From positions 18,683,225-18,747,224 of the forward strand of contig NC_059073.1 in assembly GCF_020497125.1 (NCBI RefSeq): a stretch of DNA of 64,000 nucleotides, given 5' to 3'. The stretch is from Mauremys mutica. Lineage: Eukaryota; Chordata; Testudines; Geoemydidae. Positions 12,166 to 23,194 of this stretch are shown one piece after another (the stretch's first letter is position 1; each line of letters starts with the position of its first letter). Made by a program: the position numbers and the translations under genes. Below the pieces are notes generated by a model that worked only from the letters and a program-made list of their open reading frames with translations, did not search any database and had not been told where the DNA came from.

Positions 12166-13658
12166 TACTGCATCTGGTTCCCTAGGTTTGAACTTAGATG
12201 AGAGGGTCAATTTTAACAACTTTTAATATATTTAAGAAGTAGCAAAATAATAGGATTTTTTATCTTTTCTAGAACCAGCTTTGAGGGCCTTTAAGCTCTG
12301 TGATGGAGGGCACGCTAATGCAGGATAGGCAAGGTGGGGGAAGTAAACATGAGCTCAAGTTGCAAAGTCTGGATCATATTCAAGCATGTCCAAAGTTTGG
12401 GAGACTTTAGATCCAGGGTCTCTGCCCATTACACCGCTAGAGACTGTAAGGATACACAAACTGTTTCTTTTTACCAGGCAGCCTAGCAGAACAGGCTGGG
12501 GAAGGTTCTACAATGAGGTGGAAAGAGAAACGGGGTGGCTGTGGGAATAATACCCCTTTTCTCCTTCTAATAAAGTTCAGTGTTAGATGAAAAGTAACTT
12601 TCTGTTATTCTTGAGCATTATCACATCACAGATACCAAGATGATGTTCAGATCTGGATCCAAAGTTTCTCAAAGTGTGCTCAGGACATGAAGCATTTGTT
12701 TCAGGCTCAATCTTAGAAGTTTAAATCACATAGATTTCATTCTCTACTTAGCAAAACTGGCTTTGAGGTAGTTCTCTTGGTAAAATGCTCAAAGACTTCC
12801 TTATTAAACTGCATCTGCCACTTCAGAAAAGAGCATATTGAGGGAGAGAATGACCTTAAAGACAAATATCTAGAAATCATAATCTCTTCCTCTACAAATG
12901 TTTCAGATTTGACCGTAAGACTCATGCTCCCAGACAGAAAGTGACCTCATCCCACGTATAAGTTCTGCTGAATTAGTCAGATAAACTGGCCAAAAGCAGT
13001 TTACAAACTGGAAGGAAATGAGTACTTTTGTGTGGATATGAGTAATGAATTAATTTCAGGCAAGCATCAGACAAATCTGTGACAGCAGCAAAGCAGCAGG
13101 GGAAGAGGAGGGCGGAGTTGATGCAGCAGGACGCAATTTGTCGTGTTATTTATTTATATTTTTAAATTGAGGTCAGCATCCTCGATCCAAAGCTGCAATG
13201 GATGATTTCTAGAAGGACAAATGATCTGTGTGGGTGCATGTCAACATCACCAAGGGATCCATAGACAGCAAGGGAAGGTTCTATTACACCGTAATTCCCA
13301 GTTGATGGGGTGTGTCTCTCGAGAGTGGAATTTCACTTCAGCATAGACCAGCGAAGCTCTAATATACTGTACATGATGTATACGTTAGCTGTTCAAAATT
13401 ACAACGGCAGCACTATTAATAAGCACATGGAAACACCCAGAGTTACTCATGCAGTGACTAATCATATTACTGCTGCTTGAATGTAAAGAGTGTGTAGGGT
13501 TTGTTTGTTTTTAATTAAATGCACAATGGTCTAACTGGAAAAAATGATACTAAACGTTAACTTTTACTCAACTTTTCTTCCTTGTTTACAACTGGCAGCA
13601 GTAACACTTCCACTCCCATTTTTAACACTAGAATTGCACTGATTTATATGTCAAAAAA

Positions 13659-13925
13659 AGGAAGGATGGTCTTGTGGTTAAACCCTACGAGACCTGGGAT
13701 AAATTTTGGGCTTTGCCACAGATTTCCTGGGTGAGCTTGTGCTTCAGTTCACATCTGTAACATGGAGATAATAAGTCTACCCTTTGCTGGTCTGTCTGTA
13801 TTTAGATGGGAAGTTCTCTGGGACAAGGGCCCTCTTGTTTAATGTGTTTGTTCAGCGTTTAGGGCAATGAAGCCTCAGTCCAGGTTGGGGCCTCTAGGCA
13901 ATACTTAATACAAGTAATAATAATG
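13659..13925 (+). mobile_element. MIR-like SINE with extended amniote tail
   Basis: The tRNA/core part ('gtcttgtggttaaacc', 'ttcagttcacatctgtaa') is followed by a tail with 'gggaagttctctgggacaag', then 'cagcgtttagggcaatgaag', and an AAT-rich end. The same tail occurs alone at 26685-26790 and partly at 30425-30510. Confidence 0.7.
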
Positions 13926-14330
13926 TCCTACATTTCTGGAATTCCTGAGTCCACCTTTAGCGCTAAGCATTATTGTTAACCTGCCTGTATTTTTACGTTC
14001 CTTGCTTCAAACAGCAGCATTCTATGGAAGGCACTTATTGCAGTGTGTTAGGTGGTATTTAGACACATTTCAAATCTGCAAGGCACTACTGACACAAGAG
14101 GCAGAGTGGGTTAGTAGATTAAATAAAAATGTGGACAATAGGAACATCTGTGTTCTAATTGTAGCGCTGACACTGATTTGGAGTCTGATACAAGTCCAAG
14201 TGCATTGAAGTCAATGGGAGTCTTATCATTGACTTTAGTGAATTTTAGATCAGGCTCTTAACCTATTAGTGCTTCATTTCCCCCCTCCTCCATTAGTTAA
14301 TGTTTGTAAAGGGCGATCTAAATACCTGCT

Positions 14331-14567
14331 CCAGGTCTACACTCAAAAATTAAGTTGACCCAGTTATGTCACTAAGGGGTGAGAAAAATTCACCCCCCGG
14401 AACGAGTTACCTAAGCCGACCTTACCCCCAGTGTAGACAGCGGTAGATTGACGGAAGAATTCTTCGACAACCTAGCAACCACTTCTCAGGGAGATGGAAT
14501 AACTAGTTGATGGAAGACCCTTCAGCTGCAGTGTTGCTCCTGTAGTGTTTCAAGTGTAGATAAGGCA
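14331..14567. mobile_element. MITE of the 'GTCTACACT' group
   Basis: Left end 'ccaggtctacactcaaaa', right end 'caagtgtagataaggc'. Internal 'ccagtgtagacagcgg' and 'gaagaattcttc' words are shared with the copy at 17819-18077. Confidence 0.7.
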
Positions 14568-14689
14568 AGCTCTAAGTGTTATGACTTCTCGCTATCAGAA
14601 CACAATAGGCAGGCAAGAGAACCTCAGCAAGGAATTGTTTACAATTTCTCTTCAGATTTAAACTCTCTCTGTACAGCTATATAGATATA

Positions 14690-14870
14690 GATACATAGAA
14701 TCAGAGAAGTGTAGCACTGGAAGGGATCTCAATAGGTCATCTAGTCCAGTGCCCTCCACTCAAGGCAGGACTAAGGAATAACTAGACCATTCCTGACAAG
14801 TGTTTGTCTAACCTGCTCTTAAAAACCTCCATAAGTGTTACCAACTTATCTTAATAAAACAAAGTTTATG
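14690..14870 (-). mobile_element. CR1 LINE, 3' end fragment
   Basis: It starts with 'acatagaatcagagaa', the reverse complement of the CR1 tail, followed by 'ggaagggatctcaataggtc' and 'gtttgtctaacctgctctta', the conserved CR1 3' region read on the minus strand. Only a short, 5'-truncated piece remains. Confidence 0.82.
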
Positions 14871-16442
14871 ACTCCTCTAACTTACTTTAAAACACTAATG
14901 ATAGGATTGCCTTTTAGGCCTCCAGCTACTTGGGCAATGAAACTGACAACAACATTTGTTATATTCCAGGTTAAATACTGCCATTGCAAGTAACAGCCAT
15001 ACATAGGAGTGGGGGGCAGGATGGTACTGGGTGCACATTAGTTATAGGAAACAGACTGTTGGTGGGGGCTGGATGGATCTCACTGTGCGGCCACTGAGAG
15101 TGACCCCACCTAGGACATGTAGCACACTGCAGTATAAATACTAATTAGCTCCATAGGGATTGTGGTACACTAGTTTGTGTGGCAACTTGCGTAATTCTCT
15201 AGCACTCTTCTGAGCCCGGGGTAGGCCTCTTGCTGTGAACTGGGGCAGACGCAGAAAGAGACTCCTCAAAGCCTTATCAGTGCTCCAGCATAGGGCAGGA
15301 TTTGGCCTTTTGCATAGTTTAGATATTGCATCTTCACATAGTAAATACTTTCTAATTTGGACTTCTGGAATTACTGTTTTCTCTTGCAATCCATCCTCCT
15401 GCCCAGAAAGACATCATAAACCATTATGATATTCTCAGCCTTACAATGAGTAATAAATCCCATCCTTACAATGGACAATATACCCTGGAATGTTGGCCCT
15501 TTGTGGGTTTTAATTCCCAGGGTTTCAGTTCACATGGGTTTGCACCCCTTATATTGTGGATGCATCTCTCCACCTATTTTCTGTCTGTCTCAGGTACTTC
15601 TAAAGTGCCTCTCACCATGTGTAACCTAAATTTCAAATAAACTGCAAAGCTCAAAGTGAAACTCAAATGAAATGACCAAGTTTTATCTTGTTTTCATCCC
15701 AAACTCAGCAAAACTTTCAATGAGCCTGGTTAGTAATAAAACCTAAAACCAAGAGAACTTTTCTTGGTTTCATTGCAAATGTTGCCAAAGCTTTGCCCAG
15801 CTCTAGTCTGACTTCCACTTTGTTCCACTTAATCTCTTCAACCTGCAGGACCCTTCCCCAGGAAGCACCGAAGCACAGCAGACTGAAGAACTCTTAAGCT
15901 CTGCATGAAGATTGGCTGAGCCACAAAGTCCAGATCCTGACCCAGACTGGAATTTTCCCCAAGTATGGGTGTTTCTGAGCTGGGGTTTTGTTGGTGGCTT
16001 CATCAGTTTCTGGTTTTCAAAATATAAAATGAGTACAAAGATGGTAGAACGACTATGTCCAAAGTAAAAGACCATGGAAACATGCACTAAGCAAACATAT
16101 CCATATTTTAAAGTCGTCACCTTTGCTGTTTTTGGCCAGTGCAGGTGGAAAGGGGGAGGGGGAATGATGTGATGAGGATATGACTTTTGCATCAAATAAT
16201 ATTATTGTTAGGAGTACTTTTTACAAACATTAACTAATTAATATTCACAACAATTTTATACCAAAGATAAGTATTGTAATAAACCTGCATCAACCTAGCC
16301 TTGATAGTTGTCTTTATGCTGCACAACATAGTTACCTGGAACTGTTCAGTGGAAGTGGGGATAGAATTCTAGTGTTCTTGTTCCAGAAGCAAAACCCCCT
16401 TCCGTTTCAGGGACCGGAGACCTGGTAGCAGCATAAAGACTA

Positions 16443-16850
16443 TGGCCTTGTCTACATTTGTGGTGGCATGTACTACGTAGGATGTGTATAGCTACACCAC
16501 AGTGAAAGGCTCTGGCAGGGGGGAAGCAGAGAGGAAAGGCTTCAGCAGAGGGGAGCTACAGAGGAGCCTTCCCCTGCTGCTTCCCCCCACCCTTCCCACC
16601 CCTGCTGGAGCCTTCCTCTGCAGAGGGGCTCCAGAAGCATTACACTACACTGCTATATTTAGCAGTGTAGATGTGGGAGGCACTACTTGGGCATATAGAG
16701 ACCCATATAGGGAATATACCCTAAGGTTCTGGCATGGCTTTCCTGTACTTGCCTAAGCAGTTCCTCACTGTCTACACACTTTTTCATACCTGTGTTATCA
16801 GGGCATGCAGTGTCCGTATTATACATGCTGCCGCATGGTTAGATCTACCC
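16443..16850. mobile_element. MITE-like element, 'CTTGTCTACAT' group
   Basis: Left end 'ggccttgtctacatttg'; the interior has 'gctacaccacagtgaaagg' and a G/C-strand-biased block, then 'agcagtgtagatgtggg'. The right boundary, near 'cactgtctacacac', is uncertain. Confidence 0.55.
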
Positions 16851-16909
16851 CAAGACATGCAATTGAGCAGTTCTGAATTGTGCACACACACACAGGCACA
16901 CCATAGCTT

Positions 16910-17035
16910 GCATTATTAGCCTTATTTTACAGATCTGAAAACTGATGCCGAGAATTTAAGGGAGTCAGTTTTAAAGCTCAGTTTAGAACTCAGGAGTTCC
17001 TGGTTCTTGTTCTGCTATCACAGAACTACGCACCA
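16910..17035 (-). repeat. MIR-like SINE, minus strand
   Basis: 'cttattttacagatctgaaaactgatgc' and the following 'aggagttcctggttcttg' are the reverse complement of the MIR core-tail order. Confidence 0.6.
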
Positions 17036-17734
17036 TGAGGACACTTTATCATTATGTTAGTATTTCATAGTTCTGGCTAGTGCAGGACGCAGAATAGATA
17101 TATTAAAATCAGGACTCCTCTTTGAAATAGCAAACAGCATGTCTCACTGCAAACCAGAGAAACAGACTTTTCTCCAAAGTAGCTCAAGCCTGTAACAATT
17201 TAAACCTACTCCATTGTGGACTTGTGTACACCATAAATCTAATACCCACAAATGTAGTATTTATTGGCAATCTTTACTCAACAGAGCCCAGGCTGTTGAT
17301 TGACTTCCATGGGAGCACAAGCAGACCATGTGTTAGAGTACAGATGTGATATTTTGAAATTCACAGTCTATCATACGGGTTTTGCTTTATTTTAAACTGA
17401 TACATGTATATGATACATTTTTTACTTTCTACAACAAGAGTTCACTATTATACACATTCATTTTTCAACATTTCCTAAAACTACTGAGCTTTGGACCCTT
17501 TTATAAATTGCCTCTGCACATCCAGTAGTGAACTGTGACAAAAAGGTTCTTGCTAGTACATAAAGTGTGGGGACTGAGAACCATGACTCTGGGTTTCTAT
17601 TTTCAACTATTCTACTGGTTCACTATCATTTGGTCATTTCTTGGGACTTGATCCTAAAGTCCTTGCTCATGCTAATAGTCCCACTGATTTAGTTGCCAGC
17701 TTAGGCCCTTGATTGGCATTGCATCACACCTATC

Positions 17735-17818
17735 TACAATTGGAAGGAAATGTGGCTAGAGCACTAACCTAGGATTTAGAAGATTCGAGTTCCTCTGTGG
17801 CCTTGGGCAGGTCAGTTA
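17735..17818 (+). repeat. MIR-like SINE, left part (split by a MITE)
   Basis: Reads 'ctagagcactaacctaggat' through 'ccttgggcaggtcagtta', then is interrupted exactly at a TTA. The rest follows at 18081. Confidence 0.75.
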
Positions 17819-18077
17819 GGGCTGCTCTACACTGAAAATGCATAGCAGCATCTCTCAGTGATGTGAAAAATCCACGTCCCCGAGAGACCTAGCTATGCCG
17901 ACCTAACCCCTGGTGTAGACAGTGCTATGTTGATGGAAGAATTCTTTTGTCAACCTAGCTACCTTTCAGAGAGGAGGATTAACTACACCAATGGGAGAAC
18001 TCCTCTTATTCTTGTAGTGAGTGTCTTCACTGAAGCGCTACAACAGCTGCTGTAGCAGTTTAAGTGTAGACATAGCC
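17819..18077. mobile_element. MITE (259 bp) with TTA target duplication
   Basis: The inverted ends are GGGCTGCTCTACACT and AGTGTAGACATAGCC, flanked by TTA on both sides (17816-17818 and 18078-18080). A 3-bp TTA duplication fits the PIF/Harbinger superfamily. It interrupts a MIR-like SINE, whose two halves join smoothly when the element and one TTA are left out. Confidence 0.82.
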
Positions 18078-18080
18078 TTA

Positions 18081-18200
18081 CTCTCTGTACCTCAGTTCTC
18101 CATTTGTAAATTGGGGATAATAGTACTCCTCTACCTCACAGGGATGTTGTGAAGATAAATACATTAAAGACTGTGAAGTGCTCCAATATAAGTAAGTATA
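18081..18200 (+). repeat. MIR-like SINE, right part
   Basis: Continues with 'ctctctgtacctcagttc' and 'ttgtaaattggggataatag', ending near 'gaagtgctccaatataag'. Confidence 0.72.
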
Positions 18201-18359
18201 TACAGTGATTTTTAAGAGTTTAAATACAATCAGCTAAATTTCACATAAAATATTATTGTTAATCTCTGTGTCATGAGCACTGTTCTGTCTGCCAGAATGC
18301 TTCACTTCCTGTCCTAACCTGCATTATGATATCACCATGCACAGTTAAACCACTACGGG

Positions 18360-18510
18360 CCTGCTGGGTGGCCTTGGGCAAGTCACGTCATTTCTGTGCC
18401 TCAGTTTCCACATTTGTAAAATAGGAATAATGATACTGACATCCTTTGTAAAATACTTTGAGACCCACTGATGAAAAGTGCTGCATAAGAGCTAGATATT
18501 TATTTTTTTT
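18360..18510 (+). repeat. MIR-like SINE next to the promoter
   Basis: Has 'ccttgggcaagtcacgtc', 'gtgcctcagtttccac', 'tttgtaaaataggaataatg' and 'gaaaagtgctgcataagag'. It ends about 100 bp before the CpG island starts. Confidence 0.75.
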
Positions 18511-18599
18511 ATTATTGCATTTCACCCTCAAATTGCTGCATTTCAGAGATGGGCAAAATGATCCCTGTTTCTTACTTTTATTTATGTGGAACAGCATTT

Positions 18600-18752
18600 T
18601 CTGCCAGCCCAACCGCGCGCCTCTCCCCGCCCGCGGACAGGCGGAGCCCCGCGCAACAGGCGGCCGCAGGTAGCGCTCCAGCGGGGCGGGGCGGGGCCTC
18701 CCCAGGGGCGGGGCCGGAGCGGTATAAATACCTCGCGAGCCGGGGCTCGGAC
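18600..18752 (+). promoter_or_regulatory. NDRG1: NDRG1 core promoter: CpG island, GC boxes and TATA box
   Basis: Sequence composition switches from AT-rich repeat DNA to CpG-rich DNA at about 18610. Overlapping GC boxes (GGGGCGGGGCGGGGC) lie at 18683-18697 and another at 18705-18715. A consensus TATAAATA is at 18723-18730, which predicts transcription starting near 18750-18760. Right after the TATA box is a perfect CTCGCGAG palindrome (18732-18739), similar to the TCTCGCGAGA element of CpG-island promoters. A TATA box inside a CpG island fits a gene that is broadly expressed yet strongly inducible. The start site is inferred. Confidence 0.82.
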
Positions 18753-18860
18753 GTAGTCGGGCTTAGTTTGGCGGGAGTGCGGCGCTGTGAGACTTGGCCG
18801 GGGAACGGAATCCTGCTGCAGCGACAGACAGACAGACAGAGGCGGCGGTTCCCGCGCTAG
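18753..18860 (+). other. NDRG1: NDRG1 exon 1 (5' untranslated)
   Basis: The 3' boundary is a strong donor, CTAG|GTGAGC, at 18860/18861. The 5' boundary is estimated from the TATA box about 30 bases upstream. The segment contains no ATG, and neither does the leader part of exon 2, so there is no upstream ORF. A short GACA tandem run lies at about 18824-18840. A non-coding first exon matches the structure known for mammalian NDRG1. Confidence 0.75.
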
Positions 18861-18959
18861 GTGAGCGGCGCTAGCCCGGCTGCTGCCCCGCTCGTCCGCG
18901 GGGTGTCGGGAAACCCCGCAAACAAGGGGCCGACCCTGCCCGCCCCCTACTGCTCCCCC

Positions 18960-19515
18960 TAGGTCAGGGAAGGGGGGTCCTTCGGCTGTTGCCAGCCCCT
19001 CCATATTCTTTCCTCCCGGTCAGGGAAGGGGGGGGTCCTTCGACCGTTGCTGGCCCCTCACTGCTCCCCGAAGGGAAGGGAAGGGGGGGTCCTTTGGCCG
19101 TTGCCCGCCCCTCCATATTCGCTCTCTCCGAGGGCAGGGAAAGGGGGTGGGTCCTTCGGCCGTTGCTCGGCCCCTCCATATTCCCCCCAGGTCAGGGAAG
19201 GGGGGCGTCTTTCGGCCGCTGCCCGCCGGCCCCCCTGTTTCCCCCAGGTCAGGGAAGTGGTGGTGGGGGGGGTCCTTTGGCCGTTGCCGGCCCCTCCATA
19301 CTCTCTCCGCCGCCCACCACCCCCCCGGTCAGGGAAGGGGGGGTCCTTCGGCCGTTGCCTACCATATTGCCCCCTAGACGCTCCTGAGGGTAGAGAAACG
19401 GGGTTCCTTTGGCCGTGCCCCTCCTCCATGTTTCTCCCCCCTCCCAGGGCAGGGAAGGGGGCCCCTCGAGCATGCTTGCCCCCCATTCTCCCCATTGAGT
19501 GCAGGGAAGAGGGGG
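18960..19515. repeat. G-rich minisatellite at the start of NDRG1 intron 1
   Basis: About nine diverged tandem copies of a unit of roughly 57 bp containing 'gtcagggaaggggg', then 'gtccttcggccgttgcc', then 'gcccctccatattc'. Unit starts are seen near 18963, 19020, 19070, 19135, 19192, 19250, 19329, 19390, 19449 and 19502; spacing is exact in several cases and loose in others. Each unit carries G-runs. Overlapping ORFs in all frames result from the repetition and are not genes. Confidence 0.88.
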
Positions 19516-22286
19516 CCCAGTGGGCTTAATTTGGTGCTGCTGTCCTGGATGCAAGTGCCCTGTCCTGCGGGGTGGGTGTGGGAGGAGAGTGTTAGCCCTC
19601 TATGGGTTAGCTCCCATGGCTGGGGGGGGATCAAGTCTTCCCTCGCTCCCACAGGACCTAGTGGTCAGAGCTGCTGTGCTGTGGTGAGCTGCAAGGGGCT
19701 ACTTAACTTCCCAAAGTGTGACTCTTCTGAGGGCTGAGCATCCCAGCCAGTCTGGCTCTGCTGCTTGGGAAGGGCTGTGCACTGAGCTCCTCTAGCTTCC
19801 GTCTCCCTGCTTCCCACAGCCCTGCCTGGAGAACAGGCGCACCTGCCCCTCTCTCTGCACCAATGTTCCAGCTTGGCAGGGTCCCTGCTGGCTGTGGGTG
19901 GGTATGAGGGACGGGGAGGTGTGGAATCTGAGAGCTGCACCCTGGGGCGGGGGGGGGGGGTTAGTTCCTTGTGGTGTTTGGCTGGAATGGGTGGGAGGGG
20001 AAGGAACAGAATTGGCAGGATCAGCAGCAGTGTATTGCTAGGAGTCAAGATGGGTAAGATCTATGGTGTTCACCAGCTGTACCCTGAATAATTGGGGGAA
20101 ATCCTGGTACCTATCGACTTCTTCACTTTGGCCAGTTACTAATGTATTATCTGAACAAATTTACTAGCTGGGCTCTATATTAAGTCTGCTAGAATCTTAG
20201 GGCTTGGAAATGGCACTGGAGACTTGTGGCTAATGTGAGAGATACAAAGTACTGGCAGTTCAGGTTTCCATAGCAGATGGGTCCCAGCTCTCCTCCCTGC
20301 CCCTCTCTGAAAGCAGTGAAACAGCTGGAATCTTGTTAGATGCTGATGCTATGATTCAGCCTCTTTGTACTTACAGAATTAGGAAGGGTTTGGAACTGAA
20401 ACTATTTCTTTGTGTGAAAGGCATTGCATAAGTTAGTTATTAGTGTACTTAAGCCATATCTACCAATTTTCGAGCACAACTGTAGCCTTGACTGCAACAG
20501 ATCAGTTTTCATTGTTTACTCTTCTGTGTCTCACTGTGTTTATAGCTGTAGTTTAAGTATATTGAATACTATTCATGTTCAAAGCATTTTGCTCTGAACA
20601 TGGAATTGGGTGAAAGTGTGTGGTTAAGGATTTTTTTAGTGTTGCTGCCTTCCTTTGGAATGCTTGCAAACTGAGGTGCCCCTGTATCTTACCCATTGTT
20701 TTATACAGCCCGCAAGAATTATTCCCTATGTTCCCTTCTTAAGGCTTGCAGAGGTTAATGAGTAAGATGGCAGTAAACATTGTTAGATGCCCTCGGACTT
20801 TTCAGGAGAAATTATCTAAAAATAGGTCTTGGAGGACCAAAAGAAGTAACTTAAAGGGAAGTGATTGGTTTTTAAATAGTCAGCTTGAAATCTAGAAAAT
20901 TGTTTTAAAAAAAAATCAAAGGTGGTTTCAGGCCCTGTAGCTGTCCTTGTGTGTCCTTGCCAAATGCTGTGGTTAGAGAGCCATACAAGGGAAACAATGA
21001 AACTGACTTGTCATATCTTCAAAATAAATGCTAAAAATAGGGAGAAACATTATTTGTCTAATTTGCAGTTTCAACAACCAGATGTAACTTGTAACAATGG
21101 CAGCAAAAATTCAGACAAATGCATTAGAAATGATGTCACTTTAAATTTAGTGCTGGGAACAACAGGTACTTCAAGTACAGCAAGTAGACAAGTAGTCATT
21201 AATCTAAAATCCTTGTTCTAGCATAGTTTGACTCAGAATGCCTTTACTACGCAAGTAATAAAAACACATAGTGCTGTTTGTGGTGTGTTTATGCTCAAGA
21301 TACTTCCATGCACTACAAGAATCATATGATTTTACAGATCAAATAGTAAAACTGGGAAGTAAATACCCAGAATACAAGTAAATTCCTTCCATGCAAGTTT
21401 GTGCATTAGTCTGTTTAGAAAGCAAGAGTTTTCAGAAACTGTATAGTGTATCTTTTTTTATGTACACTCCTTTATGAAATACTAGTATGAGCTAGTCATA
21501 AAGGGCTCAATACAATGAAAACAGTTAATACAGAGAAGATGAAAAATTTTGATGAATGTAAATAGGAATATTATAGAAATTTGTTTACGTAGTACTTTGC
21601 AGTACAACCTGCACAGATACTATGACATAGAGTTTATAGTGTATAGTAGTTTCAAACGGGGGTAAAAACTAAGGCTGGGTAGTCTCTTGAGATTTAAGAG
21701 TGTTGGCATTCAACTTTGAGAATTTGGGCCCAGAGTTTCTAAAATGCGCATGAGTGAGCAGAGACATGAAAACTGTCATATGGTAGGGAAACAAACACAT
21801 AGGATAGTGGTTAGTCTCAGCCAAACTTGTGGTGAGCACAGCCTAGAAGTTTTTAAAGCTGAATGTACTGTATTGGACAATAGATATCAGAACTAGGGCA
21901 GAAAGATTCTTTGGACAGCTAAATCTATTTGAAATTGCAGTACAAAGCAGAACTCTTGTGCTACAGGTCTAAACGAAGTATTGGTGCTAGTTCACTTAAG
22001 TGGGGCTGTATTTTTGAAAACTTATTAATCTAGATGAAAATCGGAATTTCCATTTCAACATTTGTTTTGGAACAAAACATCTTAAATTTTTTTTCTCTGA
22101 ACAAAGTTCTATTCAGTTTGGAAACATCACTGTTTTGTTTAGACACTTCTGATTTGAAATGTTACAGTAGTTCTAAACTAAAATGTTTTGTTTCTTTGAA
22201 GAAAATAAAAACACTTTGGGTCATTAGTGATAATCTGTGTCCACCTGAGCTGCTATGGTGTCTCATGCCCCTTTTCTTTTCATAGG
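19516..22286. other. intron 1 segment, no distinct feature
   Basis: GC content falls gradually to background by about 20100, the edge of the CpG island shoulder. No coding sequence is seen. A low-complexity stretch rich in 'aaaac/gtttt' words runs from about 22030 to 22210 and may be part of an old transposon that includes the next element. Confidence 0.5.
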
Positions 22287-22417
22287 TTGGGCTCCCCAAC
22301 TGGACTACATCTCATGATACACTGTAGTCATGGGATTTGAATGATGAACAGTGGTGGTTCAACCAGTTATGGGACCACAGTGCATCATGGGAGATGTAGT
22401 CCAGTTGGGGAGCCAGG
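22287..22417. mobile_element. MITE with long inverted ends
   Basis: 'ggctccccaactggactaca' at the left is matched by the reverse complement of the right end over about 35 bp (22289-22323 against 22379-22416), with a 2-bp gap. The loop between is about 55 bp. The superfamily is not certain. Confidence 0.78.
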
Positions 22418-23010
22418 CCTATTAAAGAGAATGTGTTCACAAGGCATTCAAACTACAACTCCCATGAGACACTGCAGCAACTGACAGATCAATGTCAGTG
22501 TTGATTTGACAAAAGTATTTTGATTTGGATCAGCTCAAAACAATGTCATTTTGATTTTCCTGACAAATGCAAAAAACTTACCTATGATCTCTCAGAGCGG
22601 GGAACAGAATCCAAGTGGTTTGAGTCCCAATCCAGTGCCTTATCCAGTAGACTCTATTGTCTTCCAAAACTAATAACTCCACTTAAGATTTACCAATCAC
22701 AGACATATGCATCATGGGGGGCCTTTCTGGAAAGTTAACTGTTTGTTCTCTTTAGCTCAACATACGTCCTCTCCAGAGTCTAGAAGTGTGTTTCAGTTCT
22801 ATGAAACAAATAGAAGAACCTGGGAAAGTAAATAGATGGAATTAGTTCAGACCATGCCAGCATGCAGTACCAATGAGCAAATCCTACTTGAACAACAAAT
22901 AAAAATTGCGGAGTGCTTGAAGGAATATTATTGTGGTAGCAGTGAGATAACATCAAGCAGTAATTGCATGCATCAGTCATTGAAATAATGAATGACTAAA
23001 TGGTGACTTA

Positions 23011-23192
23011 CACCTCTACCTCAATATAAGGCTGGGGAGCCAAAAAATCTTACTGTTACAGGTGAAACTGTGTTATATCGAACTTGCTTTGATCCACCGG
23101 AGTGCACAGCCCCCCCTCCCCTCGAGCACTGCTTTACCGCATTATAGCCAAATTTGTGTTATATTGGGTCATGTTATATCGGGGTAGAAGTG
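23011..23192. mobile_element. Tc1/mariner-type MITE with TA target duplication
   Basis: Inverted ends cacctctacctcaatataa and ttatatcggggtagaagtg, flanked by TA on both sides (23009-23010, 23193-23194). The interior repeats 'gttatatcgaa' and 'ttatattgggtc' words. A TA duplication is the signature of Tc1/mariner elements. Confidence 0.82.
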
Positions 23193-23194
23193 TA

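Larger units (their letters stand above)
1..18350. other. 5' flanking DNA of NDRG1, no supported gene
   Basis: No ORF here has recognisable homology to a host protein, and none shows a plausible splice chain. Apart from the repeats listed separately, the stretches 300-890, 1080-2300, 2710-4570, 5040-8030, 8460-9270, 10500-12080, 12170-13650 and 14880-16440 are ordinary AT-rich non-coding DNA in which I see nothing definite. In mammals the neighbour upstream of NDRG1 is ST3GAL1, but none of its exons is visible here. Distal enhancers cannot be recognised by eye. Confidence 0.6.

Noticed and set aside
18549..18860. 103-codon ORF spanning promoter and exon 1
   Set aside because: It starts in upstream repeat-flanking DNA before the TATA box and would not be transcribed whole.
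18989..19554. Several 100-160 codon ORFs just after exon 1
   Set aside because: The G-rich minisatellite lacks stops in many frames; repeated words in the translations mirror the DNA repeat.
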